This document shows positions 16,294-24,991 of a stretch of DNA of 64,000 nt, piece by piece. A program made the translations under genes and the position numbers. The DNA is taken from NCBI RefSeq assembly GCF_030163755.1, contig NZ_JASJOE010000014.1, forward strand, positions 1 to 64,000, in the 5' to 3' direction. Under the pieces are notes generated by a model, which was not told the DNA's origin, did no database searches, and saw only the letters and a program-made list of their open reading frames with translations. This DNA is from Roseicyclus amphidinii (GTDB lineage Bacteria > Pseudomonadota > Alphaproteobacteria > Rhodobacterales > Rhodobacteraceae). Numbering within the stretch: the stretch's first letter is position 1; each line of letters begins with the position of its first letter.

Positions 16294-18177
16294 ATGGTCG
16301 TCACGCGGACACTGCAGGGACTTCCGGCCGACCGCGACGGGCGCGCGGCGCTGCTCGACCTGCGCCTTCTGGCCAGTTCCGACCTGCACGCCCACCTGTG
16401 CCCGTTCAACTACTTCACCGACCGCCGCGACGATGGCGTCGGCCTTGCCGGCCTTGCCGACCTGATCGCGCAGGCCCGAGCCGACTGCCCCAACACGCTC
16501 CTGCTGGACAATGGCGACACGCTGCAGGGCGCGCCGCTCGGCGATGCCGCCGTCTCGGATCTCCTGCCCGAGGGCAGCGCCCACCCGATGATCGCCGCGA
16601 TGAACGCGCTCGGCTACGACGCCGCGACGCTCGGCAACCACGATTTCGACTTCGGCCTCGCCGCGCTGGAGCGCGCCCTTGCCGACGCGCGCTTCCCGGT
16701 CCTGCTCGCCAACGCGACCCGGTCCGGCGGCGCGCCCTTCCTGCCGCCCCATGTCATCCTCGAGCGCAGCCTCACCGACCGCGCCGGCCGCGCGCACAGC
16801 CTGCGCATCGGCCTCACCGGCGTCGTGCCGCCGCAGCTGGCGCAATGGGGCCACGCCCATCTCGCCGGGCGGATCGAGGTCGCGCCCATGCTCCCCGCCG
16901 CCGCCCGCGCCACCGCCAGCCTGCGCGCCGCGGGCGCGGATCTTGTCATCGTCATGGCCCACAGCGGCCTCGGCCAGCCCGACGCACCGCCCGATGCCGA
17001 GAACGCCGCCCGCGCCATCGCCCGCATCGCCGGGGTCGATGCCGTGATCGCCGGACACAGCCACGGCGTCTTTCCGCCCGAGGGCCTCGCTCGCCACGAC
17101 CCCGGCGCGGCGGCGCTGGTGCAGCCGGGCTGCAACGGCTCGCATCTCGGCCAGATCGACCTCGTCCTGTCGCGCGACCGCATCTCCGACCGCTGGACCG
17201 TCTCCGCCGCCACCAGCCGCACCACCCCCGCCCCCGGCACCCCGCCGCCCAAGACCCGCCAGCCGCGCGCGCTGCGCGACCAGCTGTCGCGCGCCCATCG
17301 CATGACCCGCAGCTATGCCGCCCGCGTCATCGGCCGCAGCGCGGTCCCGCTCGAGACCTATTTCAGCCTCCGCGCGCCCTGCGCCGCGACCCAGCTGATC
17401 GCCGACGCGCAGCGCGCCGCCGTGCAGCCGGTCATCGCCGCCGATCCGGCGCTGGCCGCCCTGCCGCTGCTGTCGGCCACGACGCCCTTCAAGGCCGGCG
17501 GCCGCGGCGGGCCCTCGGCCTACACGGATGTTCCGGCCGGCCCGCTGCTCTTGCGCCACGCGGCCGACCTGTATGGCTACACCAACGGCCTTGCCCTGCT
17601 GCGCGCCACCGGCGCACAGCTCCGCGACTGGCTCGAGCGCAGCGCATCCGCCTTCCACCGGATCGAGCCCGGCGCGCCGGGGCCGCAACCGCTGATCGAC
17701 CACGCCTTCGCCAGCTACAATTTCGACCGCATGGACGGGCTGCTCTACGAGATCGACGTCAGCGCGGCCGCGCGCACCAACGCCGAAGGCGACATCCTCC
17801 ATGACGGCCCCGGACGCATCCGCAACCTGCGCCACCGCGACGGCAGGCCGGTGGCCGAGAGCGACAGCGTCCTCGTCGTCACCAACACCTACCGCGCCGC
17901 GGGGGGCGGGCATCACGCCGCCGCCGCCACCTGCGAGCTGATCCATGAGGCAGCCGATCCCGTCCGTGACCGGCTCGTCGCCCATATCGCCGCCAGCCCC
18001 GCGCCGCTTGCGCCCTCCGTCCCGCCCGGCTGGTCCTTCACCCCGCTCGGCGGCACCCCCGTGATCTTCGAGACCGGCCCCGGCGCCCTGCGCCATGATG
18101 CGCGCGCGCAGGCGCTCGGGCTCTCCCAAAAGGGGAAATCCCCCGCGGGCTTCATGCGCTATCTGCTGCACATCTAG
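16294..18177 (+). CDS. CpdB-like 2',3'-cyclic-nucleotide phosphodiesterase/5'-nucleotidase, no signal peptide
   Basis: A 627-residue metallophosphoesterase of the 5'-nucleotidase/CpdB family. Metal ligands are visible in LLASSDLHAHL (Asp30, His32), LDNGDTLQG, TLGNHDFDFG (about 113-122), MAHSGLG and AGHSHGVFP (about 251-259); the C-terminal nucleotide-binding domain contains YGYTNGLALLRATGAQLRDWLE and ASYNFDRMDGLLYEID. Homologues are periplasmic, but this N-terminus (MVVTRTLQGLPADRDGRAA) has no hydrophobic core, and an in-frame TGA at 16285-16287, just upstream of the ATG, forbids extension. Either the enzyme is cytoplasmic or it uses another route. Divergent from nudC, another nucleotide hydrolase. 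Confidence 0.88.
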   Translation: MVVTRTLQGLPADRDGRAALLDLRLLASSDLHAHLCPFNYFTDRRDDGVGLAGLADLIAQARADCPNTLLLDNGDTLQGAPLGDAAVSDLLPEGSAHPMIAAMNALGYDAATLGNHDFDFGLAALERALADARFPVLLANATRSGGAPFLPPHVILERSLTDRAGRAHSLRIGLTGVVPPQLAQWGHAHLAGRIEVAPMLPAAARATASLRAAGADLVIVMAHSGLGQPDAPPDAENAARAIARIAGVDAVIAGHSHGVFPPEGLARHDPGAAALVQPGCNGSHLGQIDLVLSRDRISDRWTVSAATSRTTPAPGTPPPKTRQPRALRDQLSRAHRMTRSYAARVIGRSAVPLETYFSLRAPCAATQLIADAQRAAVQPVIAADPALAALPLLSATTPFKAGGRGGPSAYTDVPAGPLLLRHAADLYGYTNGLALLRATGAQLRDWLERSASAFHRIEPGAPGPQPLIDHAFASYNFDRMDGLLYEIDVSAAARTNAEGDILHDGPGRIRNLRHRDGRPVAESDSVLVVTNTYRAAGGGHHAAAATCELIHEAADPVRDRLVAHIAASPAPLAPSVPPGWSFTPLGGTPVIFETGPGALRHDARAQALGLSQKGKSPAGFMRYLLHI

Positions 18178-18345
18178 CCGCTTTCGGGCGGTCTGCACAA
18201 AAAACTGGCGCGTGCTGCGACAATCGCGCAGTCTGCCCCAAGCCGCGCCGATGCGGGGGCAACGCTCTGTTGACCTCGGACGGGCGCGCCGATGATGTGG
18301 CGCAGCCTCAAGGCGAATGTGCTGCCAAGCCGAAGGAGAGACCGC

Positions 18346-19359
18346 TTGTTCACCCGTGCCATTCCGACCCTCGCCGCCGCCCTGATCGCCGCGACCCCGC
18401 TCGCCGCGCAGGACACCACGATCAACTTCGCCCTCGACTGGCGTTTCGAAGGGCCCGCCGCGCCCTATTTCCTCGCCATCGACAACGGCCATTTCGCCGC
18501 CGAGGGCCTCTCGGTCGAGATCGCCGCGGGCCAGGGCTCGCTCGACGCGATCCCCAAGGTCGCCTCGGGCGCCTTCCCGCTGGGCTTCGCCGACATCAAC
18601 AGCCTCGTGCGCTTCCTCGACCAGAACCCCGGCGCGCCCGTCACCGCCGTGATGATGGTCTATGACAGCCCGCCCTTCTCGATCGTGGGCCGCGTCAGCC
18701 AGGGCATTTCCGGCATCGAGGACCTCGAGGGGTCCATCCTCGGCGCGCCGCCGCCCGATGGCGCATGGGCGCAGTTCCCGATCCTCGCCGCGGTGAACGA
18801 CATCGACGTGTCGACCATCACCGTGGAACCCGTCGGCTTCCCCACCCGCGAGCCGATGCTGGCCGAGGGCAACGTGGACAGCGTGACCGGCTTCAACTTC
18901 TCCTCCTACCTGTCGCTCGCGCGGCTGGGCGTGCCCGAGGATGACATCACCACGATCATGTTCTCCGATCACGGCGTCGCGCTCTACGGCAACGCGGTGA
19001 TCGTCAACACCGACTTCGCCGAAGCCAACCCCGAGCTCGTGACCGGCGCGCTGCGCGCCATCGCCCGCGGTGTCGCCGACGCCATCGCCGATCCCGCCGC
19101 AGGCGCTGCCGCGGTGATCGACCGCAACCCCGCCGGCGACGTCGAGCTGGAAACCCGCCGTCTCCAGCTGGCGCTCGATGCCAACATCCTGACCGACTAC
19201 GTGATCGAGAACGGCATGGGCAACATCGACGCCGACCGCATGGCGCTGGCGCTCGAGCAGATGCAGCTCACCTACGAGTTCCAGGGCGAGGTCGACGCGT
19301 CGCTCTACTTCACCGACGCCTACCTGCCCGAGGCCGAGGTGCTGATGATCGCGCCCTGA
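18346..19359 (+). CDS. ABC transporter substrate-binding protein, NMT1/THI5-like
   Basis: Periplasmic binding protein of an uptake system. The TTG at 18346 is preceded by AAGGAGA and gives a clean signal peptide (FTRAIPTLAAALIAATPLAAQ, cleavage after Gln22); a 54-nt longer ATG start at 18292 would add a charged stretch in front. Mature domain: INFALDWRFEGPAAPYFLAID is the typical NMT1/SsuA/ThiY opening, followed by GHFAAEGLSVEI. Relatives carry thiamine pyrimidines, sulfonates, nitrate or riboflavin; the ligand is not deducible. The ATPase and permease genes follow after a 186-bp gap with a strong hairpin that could give the usual excess of binding protein. Confidence 0.9.
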   Translation: MFTRAIPTLAAALIAATPLAAQDTTINFALDWRFEGPAAPYFLAIDNGHFAAEGLSVEIAAGQGSLDAIPKVASGAFPLGFADINSLVRFLDQNPGAPVTAVMMVYDSPPFSIVGRVSQGISGIEDLEGSILGAPPPDGAWAQFPILAAVNDIDVSTITVEPVGFPTREPMLAEGNVDSVTGFNFSSYLSLARLGVPEDDITTIMFSDHGVALYGNAVIVNTDFAEANPELVTGALRAIARGVADAIADPAAGAAAVIDRNPAGDVELETRRLQLALDANILTDYVIENGMGNIDADRMALALEQMQLTYEFQGEVDASLYFTDAYLPEAEVLMIAP

Positions 19360-19379
19360 GCGCGGCAGCCCACGTGATC

Positions 19380-19447
19380 CCGGCGGGCCTGTCACCCGGC
19401 AGGCCCGCCGGACCCGCGTATGCACGCGGTGTGTACGGGGTGTGCAC
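19380..19447 (+). repeat. Hairpin plus GTGTGTACGGGGTGTG 3'-end element, copy 1
   Basis: Twenty bases after the binding-protein stop, CCGGCGGGCCTG (19380-19391) pairs perfectly with 19400-19411 around the 8-nt loop TCACCCGG. This is followed at 19416-19447 by gcgtatgcacgcggtgtgta and cggggtgtgcac. The same arrangement in the same orientation relative to the upstream gene is found at 62223-62174. There is no T-tract. Likely a transcript-stabilising or attenuating element; whether it terminates is unknown. Confidence 0.75.
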
Positions 19448-19545
19448 GCGCTGTGACTTGCCCTGACCGCCCAGCCCGTTAACCATGGCCTTGCACAAAT
19501 CCCACATGTGTTGACGCGCCGTTTACCACTCGAAAGCCCCCCCGG

Positions 19546-20406
19546 ATGCAGACTGACCCCTCCCATTACATGATCGAACTGCGCGAGGTGACCCACGCCT
19601 ACAAGACCAAGGCGGGTCCGCTTCCGGTGCTGGACAACCTCTCGATCAAGATCCCCGAAAACAGCTTCTGCGCCGTGGTCGGCCCTTCGGGCTGCGGCAA
19701 GTCCACGCTGACGCGGCTGGTGTCGGGCCTGATGAAGCCGAACGAGGGGCAGGTCTGGCTGCACAACAAACTCGTGACCTCGCCGCGCCCGACGGTGGGC
19801 ATGGCCTTCCAGAACCCCGTTCTGCTGGAATGGCGCACGATCCTGCAGAACATCCTGCTGCCGCTCGAGATCGTCAAATCCCCCATGTCCAAGGCCGAGG
19901 CCGTCGAGCGCGCGCATCACCTGCTCGACCTCGTCGGCCTGACCGGCTTCGCCGAGAAACGCCCCTCCGAACTGTCCGGCGGGATGCGCCAGCGCGCGAG
20001 CCTGTGTCGCTCGATCATCCACAAGCCCGACGTGCTGATCCTTGATGAGCCCTTCGGCGCGCTCGACGCATTCACCCGTGAAGACCTGTGGTGCACCATG
20101 CATGACCTGCGCGCGCAGGAGCCCTTCACATGCCTGCTAATTACCCATGATCTAAGGGAATCCGTCTTCCTCGCCGATCAGGTCGTGGTCATGTCCGGGC
20201 GCCCCGCCCATGCGCAATACGTGCTCGACGTGGACATCCCCGGCAAGCGCACGCTCGACGATCTCTACGCGCCCAAGGCGGTCGAGATGCTGGCCACCCT
20301 CCGCCACCAGATCCAGGTCGCGCAGGGCCGGACGACGGACGAGGACGCGCCGCCGCCGCCACCGAAACCGGCCCGTAGCCAACCCATTCCGGGGGCGATG
20401 CAATGA
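19546..20406 (+). CDS. ABC transporter ATP-binding protein (SsuB/TauB/NrtD type)
   Basis: A 286-residue ATPase subunit with Walker A GPSGCGKST (46-54), Q-loop FQNPVLLEWRT, signature LSGGMRQRA (about 143-151), Walker B VLILDEPFGALD (about 163-174) and the switch histidine in LLITHDLRES. The FQNPxLLxWRT Q-loop is typical of the nitrate/sulfonate/taurine/pyrimidine importer subfamily, matching the NMT1-like binding protein upstream. The tail has a proline run (PPPPPKP) and no added domain. Its stop overlaps the permease start (ATGA). Confidence 0.93.
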   Translation: MQTDPSHYMIELREVTHAYKTKAGPLPVLDNLSIKIPENSFCAVVGPSGCGKSTLTRLVSGLMKPNEGQVWLHNKLVTSPRPTVGMAFQNPVLLEWRTILQNILLPLEIVKSPMSKAEAVERAHHLLDLVGLTGFAEKRPSELSGGMRQRASLCRSIIHKPDVLILDEPFGALDAFTREDLWCTMHDLRAQEPFTCLLITHDLRESVFLADQVVVMSGRPAHAQYVLDVDIPGKRTLDDLYAPKAVEMLATLRHQIQVAQGRTTDEDAPPPPPKPARSQPIPGAMQ

Positions 20407-21170
20407 ACGACACGGCCCGCAAGATCCTCGCGCCCACGCTCTTCATCGTGGCGATCCTCGGCTTCTGGGAATGGGCGGTCTGGTATAACGACCTCCCCGA
20501 TTTCCGCATGGCCAGCCCCTCGGACCTGATCCCGCGCTACGTGCAGTTCTGGGACCTGTTCCTGGTGAAATCCTGGGAAACCCTCTGGCGCACGGTGGTG
20601 GGCCTCGGGTTGGCCGTGGTGGTCGGCACGCTGATCGGCATGGTGATGGGCTTCTCGCAATTCGCGCGCGAGGGGCTCTACCCGATCCTCGTCGGCTTCA
20701 ACGCCATCCCCAAGGCCACCGTCGTGCCCATCGTGGCGCTGATGTTCGTGGGCCAGCATGACTTCAACACCGTGCTGATCGCCTTCATGATCAGCTTCTT
20801 CCCCATCGCCGTCTCCGTCTCCATCGGTTTGTCGACCTTGGAACCGGAATACCGCGACATCCTGCGGTCGCTAGGCGCTTCGAATTTCACGATTTTCTGG
20901 AAGATCGCCCTGCCCAAGACCCTGCCGGAGTTCTTCGGCGCGCTGAAAGTCGCGGTCACCCTCGCTTTCATCGGGACCAACCTGATGGAGATCGTCAGCC
21001 CCCATGGCCGCGGCCTTGGTGACCTGTTCGACAGCGGGCGGATCAGCGCGGATTACCCGCTGATGTTCGCCGTCCTCTTCGCGCTGGCGGCACTCGGCAT
21101 CCTGCTGTTCTACGTGGTGGTCTTCCTCGAGCGCATCTTCGCCGGTTGGGCGGAACGGTCGCCCGGCTGA
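20403..21170 (+). CDS. ABC transporter permease (SsuC/TauC type)
   Basis: A 255-residue inner-membrane protein with about six transmembrane helices and the EAA coupling loop EPEYRDILRSLGASNFTIFWKIALPKTLPEF (about 139-169; key residues Glu, Ala-Ser, Gly, Ile-Leu-Pro). Translationally coupled to the ATPase gene. With the binding protein at 18346 it completes a three-component importer. It converges with a 2-oxoglutarate dioxygenase gene 22 bp away, which might process the imported compound, but convergent orientation makes that weak evidence. Confidence 0.93.
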   Translation: MNDTARKILAPTLFIVAILGFWEWAVWYNDLPDFRMASPSDLIPRYVQFWDLFLVKSWETLWRTVVGLGLAVVVGTLIGMVMGFSQFAREGLYPILVGFNAIPKATVVPIVALMFVGQHDFNTVLIAFMISFFPIAVSVSIGLSTLEPEYRDILRSLGASNFTIFWKIALPKTLPEFFGALKVAVTLAFIGTNLMEIVSPHGRGLGDLFDSGRISADYPLMFAVLFALAALGILLFYVVVFLERIFAGWAERSPG

Positions 21171-21192
21171 CACCAGCCGGACGACCGATGTC

Positions 21193-22293
21193 TCAGCGCG
21201 ACAGAACGCGGATGCGGCTCAACACCTCGCCGCGGTCGACGTAGCAACCCTGCAGGTGGCGATGCCCGGTCGCGGGGTCGAAGGCCTCGCGCCCGTGCAG
21301 CACGCGGCGGTTGTCGAAGACGACCATCTCGCCCGCTTGCAGCTTCAGCCGCACCTGGAACGCCGGATCGCGCGTCAGTGCCATGAAGGCGCGATAGGCG
21401 CGGTAATAGGCGGGCATCACCGCGGCCTCCATGTCGAAGACGCCGGCCAGATGCGCGTTCCACTTGATCTCGTGGACCTCGCCGTCATGGGTCAGGTTGA
21501 TGACCGGGCGGTGGATGCGGATGTCGACCTCGCCGTCATGGAAGCGGAAGGGGATCGGCACCCGCGCCAGCAGGTCGAAGGCCTCGGGGTCTTCGGCGCG
21601 CAGCGCCTCTGCCATCGCCACGCCATCGGCAAAGACCGATCCGCCGCCCGCGGCCTCGTTGGCGATGCAATGCAAGAACTGGTAGCCCGGCGGCAGCTCC
21701 TGGTTGGCGAGGTCGGTGTGCAGCGGAAGTGCCAGCGCCGTGTAGGCGAGGTTGTTGGGGTTGGGCTTGCTGATCACCTCGAAGGCGGTGCCGAAATTCG
21801 TCTGCCGGAGAAACCCGATCCGCTCGGCCAGCGCCAGCCCCGCGCCCGGTTCCTTCGCCACGCCTTCGACAATGGTCAGCCCGCAGGCGACCGTGTCGCG
21901 CAGCCAGTCCAGCAGCGCGGTGTCATCCGCGGCAATGCGCGCGCCGTGGTGGCGGGGCACGGTGAACCCGGCGCGCCAGGTGACATGCGGCAGCTCGGCA
22001 GGGTCCGCCACCGGGGTGCCCGGCCCGTGCCGTTCCAGCCAGTCGAGCGCAATGCGGCTTTCGCCGCCATCCGCCCAGTGCAGGACCAGCCCGCCCTCGC
22101 CAAGCTCGGCCGCGGTCGCCTGCGGCTCGGGGTCGATGGACAGAAGGTCGGTCACCCGCTCCTGCGTGTCGGGATGCAGGCCGGCGGGGTCATTGTCGCG
22201 CAGCCAGATCAGGGGGAAGTCGCGGGCCGTGCCATCCGGCCAGCGCAGCCCGACGGTATCGCGCCCAAGCGCGATCTCGAAAGTCGAAGTCAT
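21193..22293 (-). CDS. Gamma-butyrobetaine dioxygenase-like (TauD/BBOX family) 2-oxoglutarate oxygenase
   Basis: A 366-residue Fe(II)/2-oxoglutarate-dependent oxygenase. The N-terminal ~90 residues (LRWPDGTARDFPLIWLRDNDP...) match the DUF971/GBBH-N domain, followed by a TauD domain with the iron ligands HTD (His192, Asp194) and LHGREAF (His333), plus the C-terminal RHLQGCYVDRGE arginine region that binds 2-oxoglutarate. This architecture is that of gamma-butyrobetaine hydroxylase and trimethyllysine dioxygenase of carnitine synthesis, but Rhodobacteraceae hold several paralogs of unknown substrate. ATG 22293 is preceded by AAGGACA. Confidence 0.85.
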   Translation of the reverse strand: MTSTFEIALGRDTVGLRWPDGTARDFPLIWLRDNDPAGLHPDTQERVTDLLSIDPEPQATAAELGEGGLVLHWADGGESRIALDWLERHGPGTPVADPAELPHVTWRAGFTVPRHHGARIAADDTALLDWLRDTVACGLTIVEGVAKEPGAGLALAERIGFLRQTNFGTAFEVISKPNPNNLAYTALALPLHTDLANQELPPGYQFLHCIANEAAGGGSVFADGVAMAEALRAEDPEAFDLLARVPIPFRFHDGEVDIRIHRPVINLTHDGEVHEIKWNAHLAGVFDMEAAVMPAYYRAYRAFMALTRDPAFQVRLKLQAGEMVVFDNRRVLHGREAFDPATGHRHLQGCYVDRGEVLSRIRVLSR

Positions 22294-22555
22294 GTTCGAT
22301 GTCCTTTGGTGGTGTCGTGGTCGGTCAGGATCACGCGCCGAGCGGCGGCGGCCACCATTGTTGCGTCTTGCCATAGGGCAGGCCCGTGGGCCGCTGCGTG
22401 CAGGGCCGCCGCAAACGCCGCGCGCGCCCGACGCCTCCCGCAGGAGGCCGGGCCGGTGCGGCGGGACATGTCGGGGTGCGACTCATCGGGGGCCTTTCGG
22501 AACAGCGGCGAGACTAGCATGCTGCGGCCTGCACCAAAGCGGAATTGCACGGGGG

Positions 22556-22584
22556 TTGCGACTCTGCCCGCGATTCCCTATCTC
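22556..22584 (+). promoter_or_regulatory. Promoter of SRP RNA
   Basis: TTGCGA at 22556-22561 and TATCTC at 22579-22584 are separated by exactly 17 bp. The expected start, about 7 nt after the -10 box, falls at 22591-22592, the first base of the folded SRP RNA. The coincidence of promoter spacing and RNA end supports both calls. Confidence 0.8.
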
Positions 22585-22591
22585 CCATCCC

Positions 22592-22685
22592 GAGGGGTTG
22601 GCGCGGGCAGGCGCCTCGCCAACCCGGTCAGGTCCGGAAGGAAGCAGCCGTAACGAGCCCCGCTTGGGTCGTTGTCCAGCCTCTC
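22592..22685 (+). ncRNA. ffs: Signal recognition particle RNA (4.5S, small bacterial type)
   Basis: The diagnostic Ffh-binding core GGTCAGGTCCGGAAGGAAGC and AGCCGTAA is at about 22626-22653. The ends GAGGGGTTGG (22592-22601) and CCAGCCTCTC (22676-22685) pair over ten positions including two G-U wobbles, defining a 94-nt hairpin, the usual size for alphaproteobacterial SRP RNA. It works with Ffh to target nascent membrane proteins. It lies upstream of dnaX-ybaB-recR, a widely conserved arrangement. Confidence 0.97.
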
Positions 22686-22697
22686 ACCCTTGCAAAG

Positions 22698-22727
22698 CGC
22701 ACCGCCCCGGCGGTGCGTTTCGCGTTT
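22698..22727 (+). terminator. Terminator of SRP RNA, shared with the convergent gene
   Basis: CGCACCGC (22698-22705) pairs with GCGGTGCG (22710-22717) around a CCCG tetraloop and is followed by TTTCGCGTTT. It starts 12 nt after the RNA end. The convergent membrane-protein gene stops at 22733, so the stem can serve both directions. Confidence 0.85.
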
Positions 22728-22732
22728 GGCCC

Positions 22733-23101
22733 TCAGCCTGTCGCGCTGTCGATGACCGGGCTGATCACGTCCCCCATCGCCGAGACGAGCAGGTAATTGA
22801 GGAAAATCCCCAGGATCACCGACAGGATGAAATAGGCCGTCGCCGCCTCGAGCAACACGCGGCGGCGCGGCGACAGCCCGGCTCGCGTCCATTGCCACAG
22901 CAGGATGCCGATGATCGCGGCCGGGATATGCAGCGTGACCAGCGTGGCGATGGCCCCCGGACCAAGGGCCGCCATCAGCCCGGACAGGCCGCCGGGCCAG
23001 AGCAACCCGCCCAGCCAGAACAGCAGCGACGCCGCGGCGACGGCCCAGAAGATCCCGGTCATCGCCATCAGCAACGCGGCGGGTGGTTGGTGTTCGGACA
23101 T
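22733..23101 (-). CDS. Small membrane protein, function unknown
   Basis: A 122-residue protein with three to four hydrophobic helices (AMTGIFWAVAAASLLFWLGGLL, IATLVTLHIPAAIIGILLWQW and ATAYFILSVILGIFLNYLLVS regions) and a short hydrophilic N-terminus. ATG 23101 is chosen because GGAGG lies 4 nt upstream. It sits between the SRP RNA and dnaX on the opposite strand, divergent from dnaX across 108 bp. I recognise no family motif. Confidence 0.75.
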   Translation of the reverse strand: MSEHQPPAALLMAMTGIFWAVAAASLLFWLGGLLWPGGLSGLMAALGPGAIATLVTLHIPAAIIGILLWQWTRAGLSPRRRVLLEAATAYFILSVILGIFLNYLLVSAMGDVISPVIDSATG

Positions 23102-23209
23102 CGCTCCTCCGTCCCTTTGCGGCAAACCTAGCACGCCGCCGCCGCTTCACCATGGACCTTGGCGCGCGGCTTCACTAGGGTCTTGCACGCACGCATCCCC
23201 CGAGGCGAC

Positions 23210-24970
23210 ATGAGCGACACCCCCGATACCGGCTACCAGGTTCTGGCGCGGAAATACCGCCCGGCGACATTCGCCGACCTGATCGGTCAGGACGCCATGG
23301 TGCGCACGCTGAAAAACGCGTTCGAGGCCGATCGCATCGCGCAGGCCTTCATGCTGACGGGCATCCGCGGCACCGGCAAGACCACGACCGCGCGGATCAT
23401 CGCCAAGGGGCTGAACTGCATCGGCGCGGACGGGCAGGGCGGGCCGACGACGGACCCCTGCGGGGTCTGCGAAAACTGCGTCGCCATCGCCGAGGGGCGG
23501 CATGTCGACGTGATGGAGATGGACGCGGCCAGCAACACCGGCGTGCAGAACATCCGCGACGCGATCATCGAGACGGTGAGCTACCGCGCGGCGCAGGCGC
23601 GCTACAAGATCTTCATCATCGACGAGGTTCACATGCTGTCCACGAGCGCGTTCAACGCGCTTCTGAAGACGCTGGAAGAGCCGCCGCCGCACGTCAAGTT
23701 CCTGTTTGCCACCACCGAGATCCGCAAGGTGCCGGTCACGGTGCTCAGCCGTTGCCAGCGTTTCGACCTGCGCCGGATCGAACCCGAGGTGATGATCGCC
23801 CATCTGCAGCGCGTCGCAGCCAAGGAAAACGCGCAGATCGCCGAGGATGCGCTGGCGCTGATCACGCGCGCCGCCGAGGGCTCGGTGCGGGACGCCATGA
23901 GTCTGCTGGACCAGGCCATCGCCCATGGCGCGGGCGAGACCACTGCCGACCAGGTGCGCGCCATGCTGGGGCTGGCCGACCGGGGCCGGGTGCTGGACCT
24001 GTTCGAGGCGATCATGGGCGGCGACGCGCCCGGTGCGCTGTCGGAACTGGGCGCGCAATATGCCGACGGGGCCGACCCCGTCGCGGTGCTGCGCGACCTG
24101 GCCGAGATCACGCATTGGCTCTCGGTCGTGAAGATCTCGCCCGAGGCGGCCGAAGACCCCACCATCCCGCCCGAGGAACGCGCGCGGGGCCGCTCACTGG
24201 CTGACCGTTTGCCGATGCGCGTGCTCACGCGGATGTGGCAGATGCTGCTCAAGGCGCTGGAAGAGGTGGCCCTTGCCCCCAACGCCATGATGGCCGCCGA
24301 AATGGCGGTGATCCGCCTGACCCACGTGGCCGACCTGCCGACGCCGGGCGACCTGGTGAAGAAGCTGCACGCGACGCCCGCGCCCGCGGGTGGGGCGGGG
24401 CCCGCGCGCCCCTCGGGTGGTGGTGGCCCGGTCCATGCGCCGCGTGCGCAGGCGCCCGTCGCGCGCGGCAGCGGCGGGCCGCAGGCGGCCTTGCAGGCGC
24501 AGCCGGGGCCGGACCTGTCGCTTTACCCGACCTTTGACGCGGTGGTCGCCCTGATCGAACAGGCGCGCGACATCAAGCTGCTGGTCGAGGTGAAGACCTG
24601 CCTGCGGCTGGCCGCCTACGCCCCCGGCCGGATCGAGTTCGAGCCGACCGAGACTGCGCCCGGCGACCTCGCCCAACGCCTTGGCCGCGCGCTGCAACTG
24701 GCCACCGGCGCGCGCTGGATCATCTCGACGGTGCGCGAGGGGGGCGGGCAGACCATCGCCGAGGCCGAGCAGGCCGAGCGCCGCGCGCTCGAGGCCGAAC
24801 TGGAGCAACACCCGCTGTTGCAGGCCGTGAAGGCCGCCTTCCCCGAGGCGAAGATCGCCGCGATCCGCACCCGCGAGGAACTTCAGGCGCAGGCCCAGGC
24901 CGAGGCGCTGCCGGAATTGCCGGATCCCGACGAACTCCCAGAGGATTGGGACCCGTTCGACGACGAATGA
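23210..24970 (+). CDS. dnaX: DNA polymerase III subunit gamma/tau
   Basis: Clamp-loader ATPase and replisome organiser. The 586-residue protein opens with YQVLARKYRPATFADLIGQD, has Walker A TGIRGTGKTTTAR (50-62), the zinc module with Cys70, Cys84, Cys87 and Cys90, Walker B/DEVHMLS (about 142-148), and sensor motif SRCQRFDLRR. The tau-specific C-terminal part follows a Gly/Pro/Ala-rich linker (about 395-430) and ends in an acidic tail (PDPDELPEDWDPFDDE). ATG 23210 has GAGGCG upstream. First gene of dnaX-ybaB-recR. Confidence 0.97.
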   Translation: MSDTPDTGYQVLARKYRPATFADLIGQDAMVRTLKNAFEADRIAQAFMLTGIRGTGKTTTARIIAKGLNCIGADGQGGPTTDPCGVCENCVAIAEGRHVDVMEMDAASNTGVQNIRDAIIETVSYRAAQARYKIFIIDEVHMLSTSAFNALLKTLEEPPPHVKFLFATTEIRKVPVTVLSRCQRFDLRRIEPEVMIAHLQRVAAKENAQIAEDALALITRAAEGSVRDAMSLLDQAIAHGAGETTADQVRAMLGLADRGRVLDLFEAIMGGDAPGALSELGAQYADGADPVAVLRDLAEITHWLSVVKISPEAAEDPTIPPEERARGRSLADRLPMRVLTRMWQMLLKALEEVALAPNAMMAAEMAVIRLTHVADLPTPGDLVKKLHATPAPAGGAGPARPSGGGGPVHAPRAQAPVARGSGGPQAALQAQPGPDLSLYPTFDAVVALIEQARDIKLLVEVKTCLRLAAYAPGRIEFEPTETAPGDLAQRLGRALQLATGARWIISTVREGGGQTIAEAEQAERRALEAELEQHPLLQAVKAAFPEAKIAAIRTREELQAQAQAEALPELPDPDELPEDWDPFDDE

Positions 24971-24991
24971 CATCACACGAGGAATGAACCG

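Noticed and set aside
18292-18345. Longer start (ATG 18292) for the ABC binding protein
   Set aside because: It would place a charged stretch before the signal peptide; the TTG at 18346 has a perfect Shine-Dalgarno sequence.
16147-20103. Very long open frame on the minus strand (about 1300 codons)
   Set aside because: It lies antisense to nudC-side sequence, the CpdB-like gene and the ABC genes, has Arg/Gly/Ala-rich low-complexity translation, no motifs; an artefact of high GC and biased third positions.
22290-22550. 86-codon minus-strand frame upstream of the TauD/BBOX-like gene, ending in its ATG
   Set aside because: The ATGA overlap hints at a coupled leader peptide, but the composition is Arg/Ala-rich and no ribosome site or repeated codon run is visible. 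A leader peptide cannot be excluded; it is not supported enough to list.
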